From: Streptomycetaceae bacterium
GTDB taxonomy: Bacteria; Actinomycetota; Actinomycetes; Nanopelagicales; Nanopelagicaceae
DNA length: 19,095 nucleotides
Assembly: GCA_027488165.1 (NCBI GenBank)
Contig: JAIYCF010000114.1
Span: 1 to 19,095 of the forward strand
Direction: 5' to 3'
The notes under the pieces are model-generated. The model was given only the letters and a program-made list of their open reading frames with translations. It did no database searches and had not been told where the DNA came from. The position numbers and the translations under genes are program-made. Positions 7,139-13,993 of the stretch are shown here, piece by piece; the first letter of the stretch is position 1; every line of letters begins with the position of its first letter.

Positions 7139-7980
7139 GGCGTAACTACCCTTCGATGACTTGCTAGCGATTCTAAGCGCTCCCATTGTGCAGGATCAGT
7201 GAGGTTTTCGCCTAATGAATTTAGCTTTCCAAGTCCGTGATAGTCGCTTGCACCAGTAACTACCAAATCCAAATCAACTGCCACTTTACGTAGTTCTATC
7301 CGTTCGGCAGCGGTTTGATCTCGGTGATCAACTTCAATTCCATTTAACCCTGCGGAAACTAAGTTAGAAAAGGTAGCGGTTGAAATCACATCACCGCGTC
7401 TTGAAGCCATGGGATGAGCGATTATCGATACTCCCCCAGCGGCTTTAATGGTTTGGATTGCAACTTCAGGGGTGGGGGTCGCATGCGTTACGTAATACTT
7501 TGATTCGTTATGCAAAAGGTTTTCAAATGCTTCATCTCGGGATTTAACAATCGCATTCATAACAAGTGCATCTGCCAAGTGCGGGCGACCAAGCGTTGCG
7601 CCTTCTGGCTTAGCCTTAATTACATCTTCCATGGTTATGGAGTATCCGTCGGCTTGAAGTAGTTCAATCATCTTTCTCATGCGCGGAATACGCGTATCTC
7701 GAGCCTCAGACAACATCGTTTGCATCTGCTCATTTTCACCATCGAAGAGAAGACCAAGCATATGAACGCTAACTCCATCAAGAGTTAAGGTTGAAATCTC
7801 CGCGCCTAGAGCAAGTGAGATTGGTTTTCGGGCAGCGGTGATTGCTTCAGCCCAACCCGCAGTCGAATCGTGATCGGTAATTCCTAAAACTGTAATTCCA
7901 GCAGAGAGTGCTTTGTTAACTAAGGCGAAAGGCGTATCGGTGCCATCGCTAGCGGTTGTGTGGGTATGTAGATCAATCAT
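7135..7980 (-). CDS. PHP-domain phosphoesterase (TrpH/RNase AM-like)
   Basis: A 281-residue polymerase-and-histidinol-phosphatase domain protein. Metal-binding residues of the family are present: HTH (5-7), ITDHD (34-38), Glu61, GRPH (131-134), AHP (188-190) and SDYH (245-248). Stand-alone PHP proteins of this size act as 3',5'-nucleoside bisphosphate phosphatases or 5'-3' exonucleases on short RNA (E. coli YciV/RNase AM). That is the most likely activity in the cytosol, though histidinol phosphatase cannot be excluded by eye. Its start overlaps the EamA gene stop by one base (TAATG), and its stop overlaps the marC start by four, so the three are translated as a unit. Confidence 0.8.
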   Translation of the reverse strand: MIDLHTHTTASDGTDTPFALVNKALSAGITVLGITDHDSTAGWAEAITAARKPISLALGAEISTLTLDGVSVHMLGLLFDGENEQMQTMLSEARDTRIPRMRKMIELLQADGYSITMEDVIKAKPEGATLGRPHLADALVMNAIVKSRDEAFENLLHNESKYYVTHATPTPEVAIQTIKAAGGVSIIAHPMASRRGDVISTATFSNLVSAGLNGIEVDHRDQTAAERIELRKVAVDLDLVVTGASDYHGLGKLNSLGENLTDPAQWERLESLASHRRVVTP

Positions 7981-8891
7981 TACTCGGTTGTCTCTTTAAT
8001 TGAAGCGCTAGTTGGACGTGTGCGTAGAACTACAAGTGCACACCCAAAGAGAATTAGCACGATGCCTGGCACTACACCGAGAGGCGGACGTTGATCCATC
8101 CACCACATAGCAAGGATGGCGCTTACTGGAACTTCAAAGAAAACAATCAACGAAACAACGGCTGGTGAAACTCTCTTAAGTACAGAGTTAAACATGGTGT
8201 GGCCAAGAAACTGTGCGCCGAAAATCAGTCCCAAAAGAATCCACCATTCACGTGCTTCAAAGCTAAAAATCTGATTACCTGCAATTAGCGCCATGGGCAG
8301 CGCAGTTATGGCGCAAAAGAAATAACAGATTGCTGTGTAGGTCGATGTTTCTAAAGTCTGTTGTGCTTTTGAACCAACCAACATATAAACAGCGGCTAAC
8401 GCTGCAGAAATAATCGCGGCTATATCACCGAGAAATGCTCGAAGTGAAATCTGGAGATCTACTCCAGAAATCAAAAGCACTCCCCCAAAGCTAACAAACA
8501 TTCCCATCCAGGCACGGGATGGAATATCCCCACCGGTTAGCTTTACAAAGAGCGCTGCAAATATTGGCTGAAGTGCAACAAGAGCGGTTCCTGCTGCAAC
8601 TGTTGTCATTCGCATAGCAAGAAAGAATCCGATGAAGTGAAGTGCGAGAACGACTCCTGAAAACATCGCCCACTTTGCGCCTGCTCGATCAATTCGATGA
8701 CGAAGTGCGAATGGCGCGGTCATTAGCGATCCGCCTAGATTTCTCCAGAAGATCAACGTCAACACTGGCATTGCGCTCATCGCAATCAGCGGACCTGATG
8801 TTCCGATACCGATAATTCCAAGCCCTAAGCGAATTAAATCTGGACGCGCAGGAATTTGCGTGTGGTTATCACGAGATAAAGGCTGCGACAT
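7980..8891 (-). CDS. DMT superfamily EamA-type transporter
   Basis: A 303-residue membrane protein with about ten hydrophobic segments in two halves. The first half includes IFWRNLGGSL (47-56), GVVLALHFIGFFLAMRMTT (79-97) and GTALVALQPIFAALF (101-115). The second half has AAVYMLVGSK (166-175), HTMFNSVLKRVSPA (231-244) and FFEVPVSAILAMWW (251-264). These are the two EamA repeats of the drug/metabolite transporter superfamily, typically exporters or facilitators of amino acids and other small metabolites. No substrate can be assigned. It is the first gene of the run ending with parA. A TACCTT hexamer seven bases before the ATG suggests a leaderless start. The 47 bases to the divergent MgtE-like gene hold both promoters. 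Confidence 0.85.
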   Translation of the reverse strand: MSQPLSRDNHTQIPARPDLIRLGLGIIGIGTSGPLIAMSAMPVLTLIFWRNLGGSLMTAPFALRHRIDRAGAKWAMFSGVVLALHFIGFFLAMRMTTVAAGTALVALQPIFAALFVKLTGGDIPSRAWMGMFVSFGGVLLISGVDLQISLRAFLGDIAAIISAALAAVYMLVGSKAQQTLETSTYTAICYFFCAITALPMALIAGNQIFSFEAREWWILLGLIFGAQFLGHTMFNSVLKRVSPAVVSLIVFFEVPVSAILAMWWMDQRPPLGVVPGIVLILFGCALVVLRTRPTSASIKETTE

Positions 8892-8898
8892 GGAAGTA

Positions 8899-8904
8899 AA
8901 GGTA
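8899..8904 (-). promoter_or_regulatory. Candidate -10 of the EamA transporter operon (leaderless)
   Basis: On the minus strand TACCTT (8904-8899) ends seven bases before the ATG at 8891, with no Shine-Dalgarno between. A weak -35 (TTCATA, 8926-8921, 16-base spacer) is possible. The placement matches the other leaderless candidates in this window. Confidence 0.35.
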
Positions 8905-8909
8905 GCCGA

Positions 8910-8932
8910 TACCCTTAGCCTATGAAGGGAGG
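8910..8932 (+). promoter_or_regulatory. Candidate -10 and strong Shine-Dalgarno of the MgtE-like gene
   Basis: TACCCT (8910-8915) is a possible -10 that would start transcription near 8922. AAGGGAGG (8925-8932) is an almost complete anti-16S match placed six bases before the ATG at 8939. The ribosome site is convincing; the -10 is less so and its -35 is weak. This gene is thus led, in contrast to the divergent transporter gene. Confidence 0.5.
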
Positions 8933-8938
8933 CCGAAA

Positions 8939-10288
8939 ATGAGCGTTAGCCAAATAAATCGAGTCTTTATCGCCCGCCTAGCGGGCACCGCAGTCTTTGA
9001 TCCAAATGGAGATCCAGTTGGCAAAGTTCGTGATGCTGTTGCAACTCTGCGCAGTAACAATCAGCCTCCCCGAATTCTTGGCCTAGTTGTCGAGGTTCCG
9101 TTACGCCGTCGCGTCTTTGTTCCGATTACCCGAGTTACTTCAATTGAATCTGGCGCAGTTGTTATTACCGGCCTAGTGAATATGCGTCGCTTTGAATCAC
9201 GAGCTGGCGAGTTGCTTGTGCTTGGCGAACTTATCGATCGTTCAATCAATTTAATTGAGAGCGGCGAGTCCGTTGTTGTTGAAGATATGGGCATGGAACA
9301 AACTCGCACCGGTGATTGGTTTATCAATCGTGTCCACATTATGAAGAAGGGCAGCGGACTTCGCCGCAAAGGCGCTACTTCAACTGTGCAATGGGAAGAA
9401 GTTACTGGTTTTGCTCTCCCTGAACATAACCAAGGTGTAACTAACTTACTTGCCACCATTAGCAATTTACGCGCTGCCGACCTTGCTGCCGTTATTCAAG
9501 ATCTTGCGCCAAAGCGTCGCGTAGAAGTAGCACGCGCACTTGATGATGAAAGACTTGCTGACGTTCTACAAGAAATGGATGAAGCAGAACGAGTTGCGCT
9601 CCTGGCTGAACTTGAAGGTGAGCGAGCTGCAGATGTTCTTGGTGAAATGGATCCGGATGATGCTGCAGATTTATTGCGCGAAGTTGGCGAAGAAAAGGCG
9701 CAAGCGCTTATCGATTTGATGGAACCAGAAGATGCTGAAGATGTCTTAAGACTTATGACCTATGAGGATTACTCAGCCGGCGGAATGATGACTACCGAGC
9801 CGATTGTCATGAGCGCTGATTATTCAGTTGCGGATGCGCTAGCAAGCGTTAGAGCACGTGAAGTATCACCTGCACTTGCTTCTCAAGTATTTGTTTGTCG
9901 CCAACCGCTAGAAACACCAACTGGGCGCTATATCGGAATGGTCCATTATCAGCGCTTATTACGCGAGCCACCTTCAACTTTGCTCGGTTCCATTGTTGAT
10001 ACTGATACGCAAGGGTTAAATCCCAACGCATCCCTGCATGAGGTTTCGTCATACTTAGCTAGTTATAACTTGTTATCCGTACCTGTCGTAGATGCAAATG
10101 AACGTTTGCTTGGCGCAGTTACTGTCGATGACGTACTCGATCACCTGCTGCCTGAGAACTGGCGTCTGGAACATCGCGACTCAACTCGCGGCACTGGACC
10201 TAAGTTAAATCTCTCAGATGTGGCGGGATCGGAAGTTAGTGAAGAAGATATTGAATTAGATAAAGAGATGGAAGAGGAGGTGCGCTAA
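8939..10288 (+). CDS. Soluble PRC-barrel / MgtE N-domain / CBS-pair protein
   Basis: A 449-residue protein with no membrane span, so not an MgtE channel despite the homology. Residues about 5-85 form a PRC-barrel-like module (LAGTAVFDPNGDPVGKVRD), and a second similar module may follow (about 90-160). Residues about 165-280 are the acidic helical repeats of the MgtE N domain (LQEMDEAERVALLAEL, LGEMDPDDAADLLREV). A CBS pair follows from the landmark YSAGGMMTTEPIVM (278-291) to DVLDHLLPE. In MgtE these parts sense cytosolic magnesium and gate the channel; here the channel domain is absent. The stop overlaps the start of the DUF1003 membrane protein (TAATG), suggesting the two act together. The same pair exists in M. 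tuberculosis (Rv1232c/Rv1231c, from memory). Confidence 0.85.
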   Translation: MSVSQINRVFIARLAGTAVFDPNGDPVGKVRDAVATLRSNNQPPRILGLVVEVPLRRRVFVPITRVTSIESGAVVITGLVNMRRFESRAGELLVLGELIDRSINLIESGESVVVEDMGMEQTRTGDWFINRVHIMKKGSGLRRKGATSTVQWEEVTGFALPEHNQGVTNLLATISNLRAADLAAVIQDLAPKRRVEVARALDDERLADVLQEMDEAERVALLAELEGERAADVLGEMDPDDAADLLREVGEEKAQALIDLMEPEDAEDVLRLMTYEDYSAGGMMTTEPIVMSADYSVADALASVRAREVSPALASQVFVCRQPLETPTGRYIGMVHYQRLLREPPSTLLGSIVDTDTQGLNPNASLHEVSSYLASYNLLSVPVVDANERLLGAVTVDDVLDHLLPENWRLEHRDSTRGTGPKLNLSDVAGSEVSEEDIELDKEMEEEVR

Positions 10289-10788
10289 TGGCACGTTCAA
10301 CCAGCCCTCGCAATAATGGCCTCGATACGCCACGCGAATCTCGTCGTTCTATCCGACCAAATTACGATCCAGAAGTCTTTGGTCGACTCTCTGAACGCTT
10401 TGCTCGTTTTCTAGGTACGGCGCGCTTCTTGGTCTACATGACGGTCTTTGTACTTTCATGGGTTCTTTGGAATGCGCTTGCACCACGCGATCTGCGCTTT
10501 GATGACTATCCATTTATCTTTCTAACCTTAATTCTCTCGCTGCAGGCTTCGTATGCGGCACCGCTGATCTTGCTCGCCCAGAATCGTCAAGCTGACCGCG
10601 ATCGAATTTCCCTAAATGAAGATCGTGCACAGAACGCCCGCTCAGTAGCTGATACCGAATATTTAACTCGCGAATTAGCGAGCTTGCGAATAACGCTTGG
10701 TGAAGTTGCTACTCGCGATTTCTTGCGTAGCGAACTAGAAGATCTCGTAAAAGAGTTACGTGCTAAGCCCGAGTCGGACGCCAAGTAG
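10288..10788 (+). CDS. DUF1003 family membrane protein
   Basis: A 166-residue protein with two membrane spans, about residues 46-64 and 75-97, joined by a short loop. The family signature LQASYAAPLILLAQNRQADRDR lies at 85-106, and a charged, coiled-coil-like cytoplasmic tail follows (about 107-160). The family has no established function in bacteria. One-base overlap with the MgtE-N/CBS gene suggests a sensor-membrane pair, but no ion can be named. The last 33 bases overlap, in opposite orientation, the end of mrp. Confidence 0.85.
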   Translation: MARSTSPRNNGLDTPRESRRSIRPNYDPEVFGRLSERFARFLGTARFLVYMTVFVLSWVLWNALAPRDLRFDDYPFIFLTLILSLQASYAAPLILLAQNRQADRDRISLNEDRAQNARSVADTEYLTRELASLRITLGEVATRDFLRSELEDLVKELRAKPESDAK

Positions 10789-11889
10789 CGAACTGCTACG
10801 CACAACAAGTTTTTCGGCGATCGCATAAATTGCTTGCGCACTTGGAGAATCTGGCGCTGCAATTACGATTGGGGTTCCATCATCTCCCCCGGTGCGAAGC
10901 TCAGTACTAAACGGAACTTTTCCAAGCAGCGCAACGTCACTGCCGACTAAGTTAGATAAGCGTGCCGCAGTTTCTTCTCCGCCACCTGCACCAAATAGCG
11001 CAATCTCATCGTTGCAATGTGGACATGGAAATGCTGACATGTTTTCGATGACGCCAACTACCCGCTGATGAATTTGATGGGCAATTCGTCCCGCGCGCTC
11101 TGCAACTTCTGCGGCAGCAATCTGAGGAGTCGTAACAACCACAATTTCAGATGTAGGAATTAACTGGCCGAGTGAAATGGCCAAATCTCCAGTTCCAGGA
11201 GGCAGATCAATTAAAAGTAAATCTAAATCCCCCCAGTAAGCATCAGATAACAGTTGCTCCAGCACTCTGTGCAGAAGCGGACCACGATAAGCAACCGCAT
11301 CGGCGCGCTCTGGTTTAAACATCTCCATTGAGACAACCTTTACGCCGTATGCCTCAAGTGGAATAAACATCTGATCAATCGCAGTTGGACGCTGCCCCAT
11401 CAACCCCATCAATCTAGGAATTGAATGGCCGTATACATCTGCATCCAAAATTCCAACGCGTAAACCTTTACGCGCTGCCGCAACGGCCAAATTAGTGGTG
11501 AGTGAGGATTTTCCTACTCCACCTTTTCCGGAGGCAACACCAATAACTCGAGTAAGTGATTCGGGCTGCGCAAATGGAATAAATTTTTCACGGCCGCCAC
11601 GTAACAACTTCTTTACGTTGTTGCGCTGTTCTTCATTCATAACACCGAAGTTAACTTCTACGGTTGAAATCCCTGATACTTTCAATACCGCAGCCGTAAT
11701 GTCGCCGCGCAATCTATCTTGCATAGGGCAACCAGAAATAGTTAATAGAATCTTTAACTTTGCTACGCCTTGAGTAATTTCTACCGCTTCCACCATTCCG
11801 AGTTCTGGAAGCGGGCGATGGAGTTCAGGATCAGAGACGGTTGCTAGCGCAGCGTTAACTTGCTCCAGCAACTCAGCGGAGTTGGTCAT
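10756..11889 (-). CDS. mrp: Mrp/NBP35-type iron-sulfur carrier ATPase
   Basis: A 377-residue protein with an N-terminal DUF59/MIP18 domain (about 1-95, containing SGCPMQDRL) and a P-loop ATPase domain. The deviant Walker A SGKGGVGKSS (120-129) keeps the signature lysine. LLLIDLPPGTGD (224-235) follows, and the CPHC pair (289-292) bridges a labile Fe-S cluster between two monomers. These proteins assemble and deliver Fe-S clusters in the cytosol. The gene is last in its run and coupled to tatB by an ATGA overlap (11889-11886). The C-terminus runs 33 bases into the convergent DUF1003 gene; its LLGVRLGLST ending resembles other actinobacterial Mrp tails as I remember them, so the overlap looks genuine. 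Confidence 0.9.
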   Translation of the reverse strand: MTNSAELLEQVNAALATVSDPELHRPLPELGMVEAVEITQGVAKLKILLTISGCPMQDRLRGDITAAVLKVSGISTVEVNFGVMNEEQRNNVKKLLRGGREKFIPFAQPESLTRVIGVASGKGGVGKSSLTTNLAVAAARKGLRVGILDADVYGHSIPRLMGLMGQRPTAIDQMFIPLEAYGVKVVSMEMFKPERADAVAYRGPLLHRVLEQLLSDAYWGDLDLLLIDLPPGTGDLAISLGQLIPTSEIVVVTTPQIAAAEVAERAGRIAHQIHQRVVGVIENMSAFPCPHCNDEIALFGAGGGEETAARLSNLVGSDVALLGKVPFSTELRTGGDDGTPIVIAAPDSPSAQAIYAIAEKLVVRSSSLLGVRLGLST

Positions 11890-12194
11890 GGCAGGTCTGG
11901 ATCAATCTTGGCTTTGAACTTCGGCGCTTTCTCTTCCGCATCAACTTCCTCTAAAGCGTTTGCAATATGTTTTTTAATAAATGTCTTCGGACGTAAATCT
12001 GAAGGAGAGAGATCTTCAAAGCCTGGTCCAAGATTTTCTCGTAACTCGGTAGTTGCATTAGTCGCCATTGCCCTGACCTTCTTAATCAGCCTTGCCGCAT
12101 CTAAGGCAAGCTGTGGAAGGCGCTCTGGTCCAACTAAAATTACCGCGAGAACTCCCAAACCAAATATCTCACCGGCGCCGAAATCGAAGAACAT
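11886..12194 (-). CDS. tatB: Twin-arginine translocase subunit TatB
   Basis: A 102-residue protein with one N-terminal membrane helix (about 6-21), then GPERLP (22-27), an amphipathic helix (QLALDAARLIKKVRAM) and a hydrophilic tail. This is the TatA/TatB architecture. The Glu before the hinge, the GPERLP hinge, the length and the position beside htrA and mrp favour TatB, as in M. tuberculosis (Rv1224). TatB and TatC form the receptor for folded proteins with twin-arginine signals; TatA and TatC are not in this window. TAGTAT (12208-12203), eight bases before the ATG, is a possible own -10 within the 41-base gap after htrA. Confidence 0.85.
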   Translation of the reverse strand: MFFDFGAGEIFGLGVLAVILVGPERLPQLALDAARLIKKVRAMATNATTELRENLGPGFEDLSPSDLRPKTFIKKHIANALEEVDAEEKAPKFKAKIDPDLP

Positions 12195-12235
12195 AGTTGT
12201 TGATACTACTCTTTAATCAAAGATCTTCTCGCCGG

Positions 12236-13354
12236 CTACTTGCCCGCGGTCAAAGTCACAGTAGTAGTCGCAGTTACACCGTTTCGAATGTAAGTAAGCG
12301 GCACTTTATCTCCGACGCTCTTTGCGCGAATAGCCACAATCAACTCTTCTGAGGTGCTAATTGTTCGGCCATCGAATTTAGTAATGAGATCTCCGGCTTT
12401 GAGCCCAGCCTTTGCGGCCGGTCCACCTGGCAGGATCGCTTTATCGTTTGTAGCGATTCGTGCGCCATCACCTTCAAATTGCATGTCGATAGATACGCCA
12501 AGGACTGGATAAGTCGCCTTGCCGTTCTTAATCAATTGATCTGCAGTCTTGCGAGCTTGATTAATTGGAATTGCAAAACCAAGGCCGATAGATCCGGATT
12601 GTGATCCAAATGATGAACCTAGAGTTGCAATCGCCGAGTTAACTCCAATTACCGCTCCCGTTGAATCAATCAGTGGTCCTCCTGAATTTCCAGGGTTAAT
12701 CGCCGCATCAGTTTGAAGCGCGTTGATAAATGAATTATCGCTACCAGTTTCACCAGCAGTTACAGCGCGATCTTTAGCGCTAATGATTCCGAGGGTTACC
12801 GTTCCAGAAAGTCCAAGAGGTGATCCGATTGCAATCACCGAATCGCCGACTGCAACTTTGTCGCTGTCTCCCAATTGAAGAGCGGTTAAACCAGTTGTTG
12901 CAATCTTTATTACTGCTAAGTCGTACGAAGCATCTCTTCCAACAATCTTCGCCACAAACTTCTGGCCGTTATTGAGAGTTACATCTATATCGCCATTATT
13001 GGTTGCGGCCTCGGAAATAACATGGTTATTGGTCAGGATGTATCCGTTGCTTTCGATCACAAATCCTGTACCGGTTGAGCCACCATCTCGGGAGCTTGCC
13101 TCAATGGAAACTACAGATGGAATAACGCGCTGCGCCAAATCGGCTACTGATCCAGGTGCTCGCTCCACCGAATTAGTTACGCGAGATAGGTTAATTGATT
13201 GGCCAAATAGCGAACCTGAAGATGATGCGCCAAAAATTGCACCTACAAGACCGGCGACAAAGGCGAGAAGAATTGCATTAGAGCGAGTGATGAAATTAGC
13301 TTTTCCGTTGCGCGATGCCGGAACCCACCATGGTCCAATATTTGGAGAAGTCAT
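12236..13354 (-). CDS. htrA: HtrA/DegP-like membrane-anchored serine protease
   Basis: A 372-residue trypsin-like protease. A membrane anchor (about 27-45) follows a short cytoplasmic N-terminus. The chymotrypsin-fold domain (about 75-260) holds the triad His111 (TNNHV), Asp145 (SYDLAV) and Ser224 (GNSGGPL). One PDZ domain follows (about 270-365), with the carboxylate-binding loop in the region of LGVSI. It should degrade or refold damaged proteins on the outer face of the membrane. The start is supported by AGGAAG eight bases before the ATG. It lies 12 bases after the O-methyltransferase gene. In M. tuberculosis a sigE-rseA pair sits between these two genes; here nothing does, so control by a dedicated envelope-stress sigma factor is not evident. 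Confidence 0.9.
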   Translation of the reverse strand: MTSPNIGPWWVPASRNGKANFITRSNAILLAFVAGLVGAIFGASSSGSLFGQSINLSRVTNSVERAPGSVADLAQRVIPSVVSIEASSRDGGSTGTGFVIESNGYILTNNHVISEAATNNGDIDVTLNNGQKFVAKIVGRDASYDLAVIKIATTGLTALQLGDSDKVAVGDSVIAIGSPLGLSGTVTLGIISAKDRAVTAGETGSDNSFINALQTDAAINPGNSGGPLIDSTGAVIGVNSAIATLGSSFGSQSGSIGLGFAIPINQARKTADQLIKNGKATYPVLGVSIDMQFEGDGARIATNDKAILPGGPAAKAGLKAGDLITKFDGRTISTSEELIVAIRAKSVGDKVPLTYIRNGVTATTTVTLTAGK

Positions 13355-13366
13355 TACGCCATCTTC

Positions 13367-13993
13367 CTATAACTTAGTTGCTAGTAACAAACCATCGCCA
13401 GTTGGTATGAGTGAAACCACCCAATTCTCTGACTCGTTTTTCAAGGATTTCCCAGATTCACGAAGCGCTACGGTTTTCGGATCACGCTGTGCCGGATCGG
13501 AAACTTTTGAGCCTCCAAAGAAATTATCGATTACAAATACTCCACCGCTTCGCAAGATGCGATGTGCTTCGGTAATTGCATACGGCAAGTCTTCTGGGTT
13601 ATGGCGGAAGATAACTAGGTCATAAGCGCGATCTGCGAGTTTATTCATTACATCCATAACCGGATTGGTAATCAATCTAAATCTTGCTGGAGCAATTTGT
13701 GCATCCTGAAAAGCAGTTTTTGCGATATTGCTATGTTCCATTTCATCATCAATTGAAGTCAGCGTTCCGCTTGCCAACATTCCTTCTAAAACCCAAAGCG
13801 CGCCAACTCCTGAGCCAGTACCGATCTCGACTACTGACTGTGCAGAAAGGTTATGTGCTAAATGTTTTAAGTATGCGCCTGCGCCAGTTGTCGCATCGAT
13901 GACGCCAATTTCTTCACCGCGCGCACGAGCACTCTTCTTGACTTCATCTTCAGAGATAAAGCTCTCCGCATATGAATGTGGGTCAATCATCAT
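13367..13993 (-). CDS. SAM-dependent O-methyltransferase (Rv1220c-like)
   Basis: A predicted 208-residue class I methyltransferase of the catechol/caffeoyl-CoA O-methyltransferase type. SAM-binding motif I is VVEIGTGSGVGALWV (54-68), preceded by a conserved helix (TGAGAYLKHLAH). SIDDEMEHSNIAKTAF carries the acidic residue expected to hold the ribose, and YDLVIFRHNPEDLPYAI is motif III-like. The substrate is unknown. ATG 13993 overlaps the pepA stop by four bases (ATGA) and is preferred. An in-frame ATG at 14011 would add six residues and overlap by 22; neither has a clear ribosome site. The neighbour order with htrA and tatB resembles the Rv1220c locus. Confidence 0.8.
   Translation of the reverse strand: MMIDPHSYAESFISEDEVKKSARARGEEIGVIDATTGAGAYLKHLAHNLSAQSVVEIGTGSGVGALWVLEGMLASGTLTSIDDEMEHSNIAKTAFQDAQIAPARFRLITNPVMDVMNKLADRAYDLVIFRHNPEDLPYAITEAHRILRSGGVFVIDNFFGGSKVSDPAQRDPKTVALRESGKSLKNESENWVVSLIPTGDGLLLATKL

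Noticed and set aside
8912..8929. CCCTT/AAGGG inverted repeat that could hide the Shine-Dalgarno of the MgtE-like gene, suggesting a magnesium-responsive leader
   Set aside because: Only five base pairs, and the best -10 (8910-8915) would start the mRNA after the upstream arm, so the hairpin would not form in the transcript.
8939..10288. Annotation as magnesium transporter MgtE
   Set aside because: There is no hydrophobic span after the CBS domains or anywhere else; only the sensor domains are present.
12199..12205. GTTGATA copy before tatB as another TetR operator
   Set aside because: A single copy with no partner or palindrome, and one or two heptamer copies are expected in the window by chance; it also coincides with the presumed tatB -10 region.
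12972..13625. 217-codon open frame on the plus strand opposite htrA and the O-methyltransferase
   Set aside because: Both genes on the other strand have full catalytic motifs. The plus-strand translation has no recognisable domain, is rich in Ser/Thr/Pro/Arg as antisense frames are, and spans two genes.
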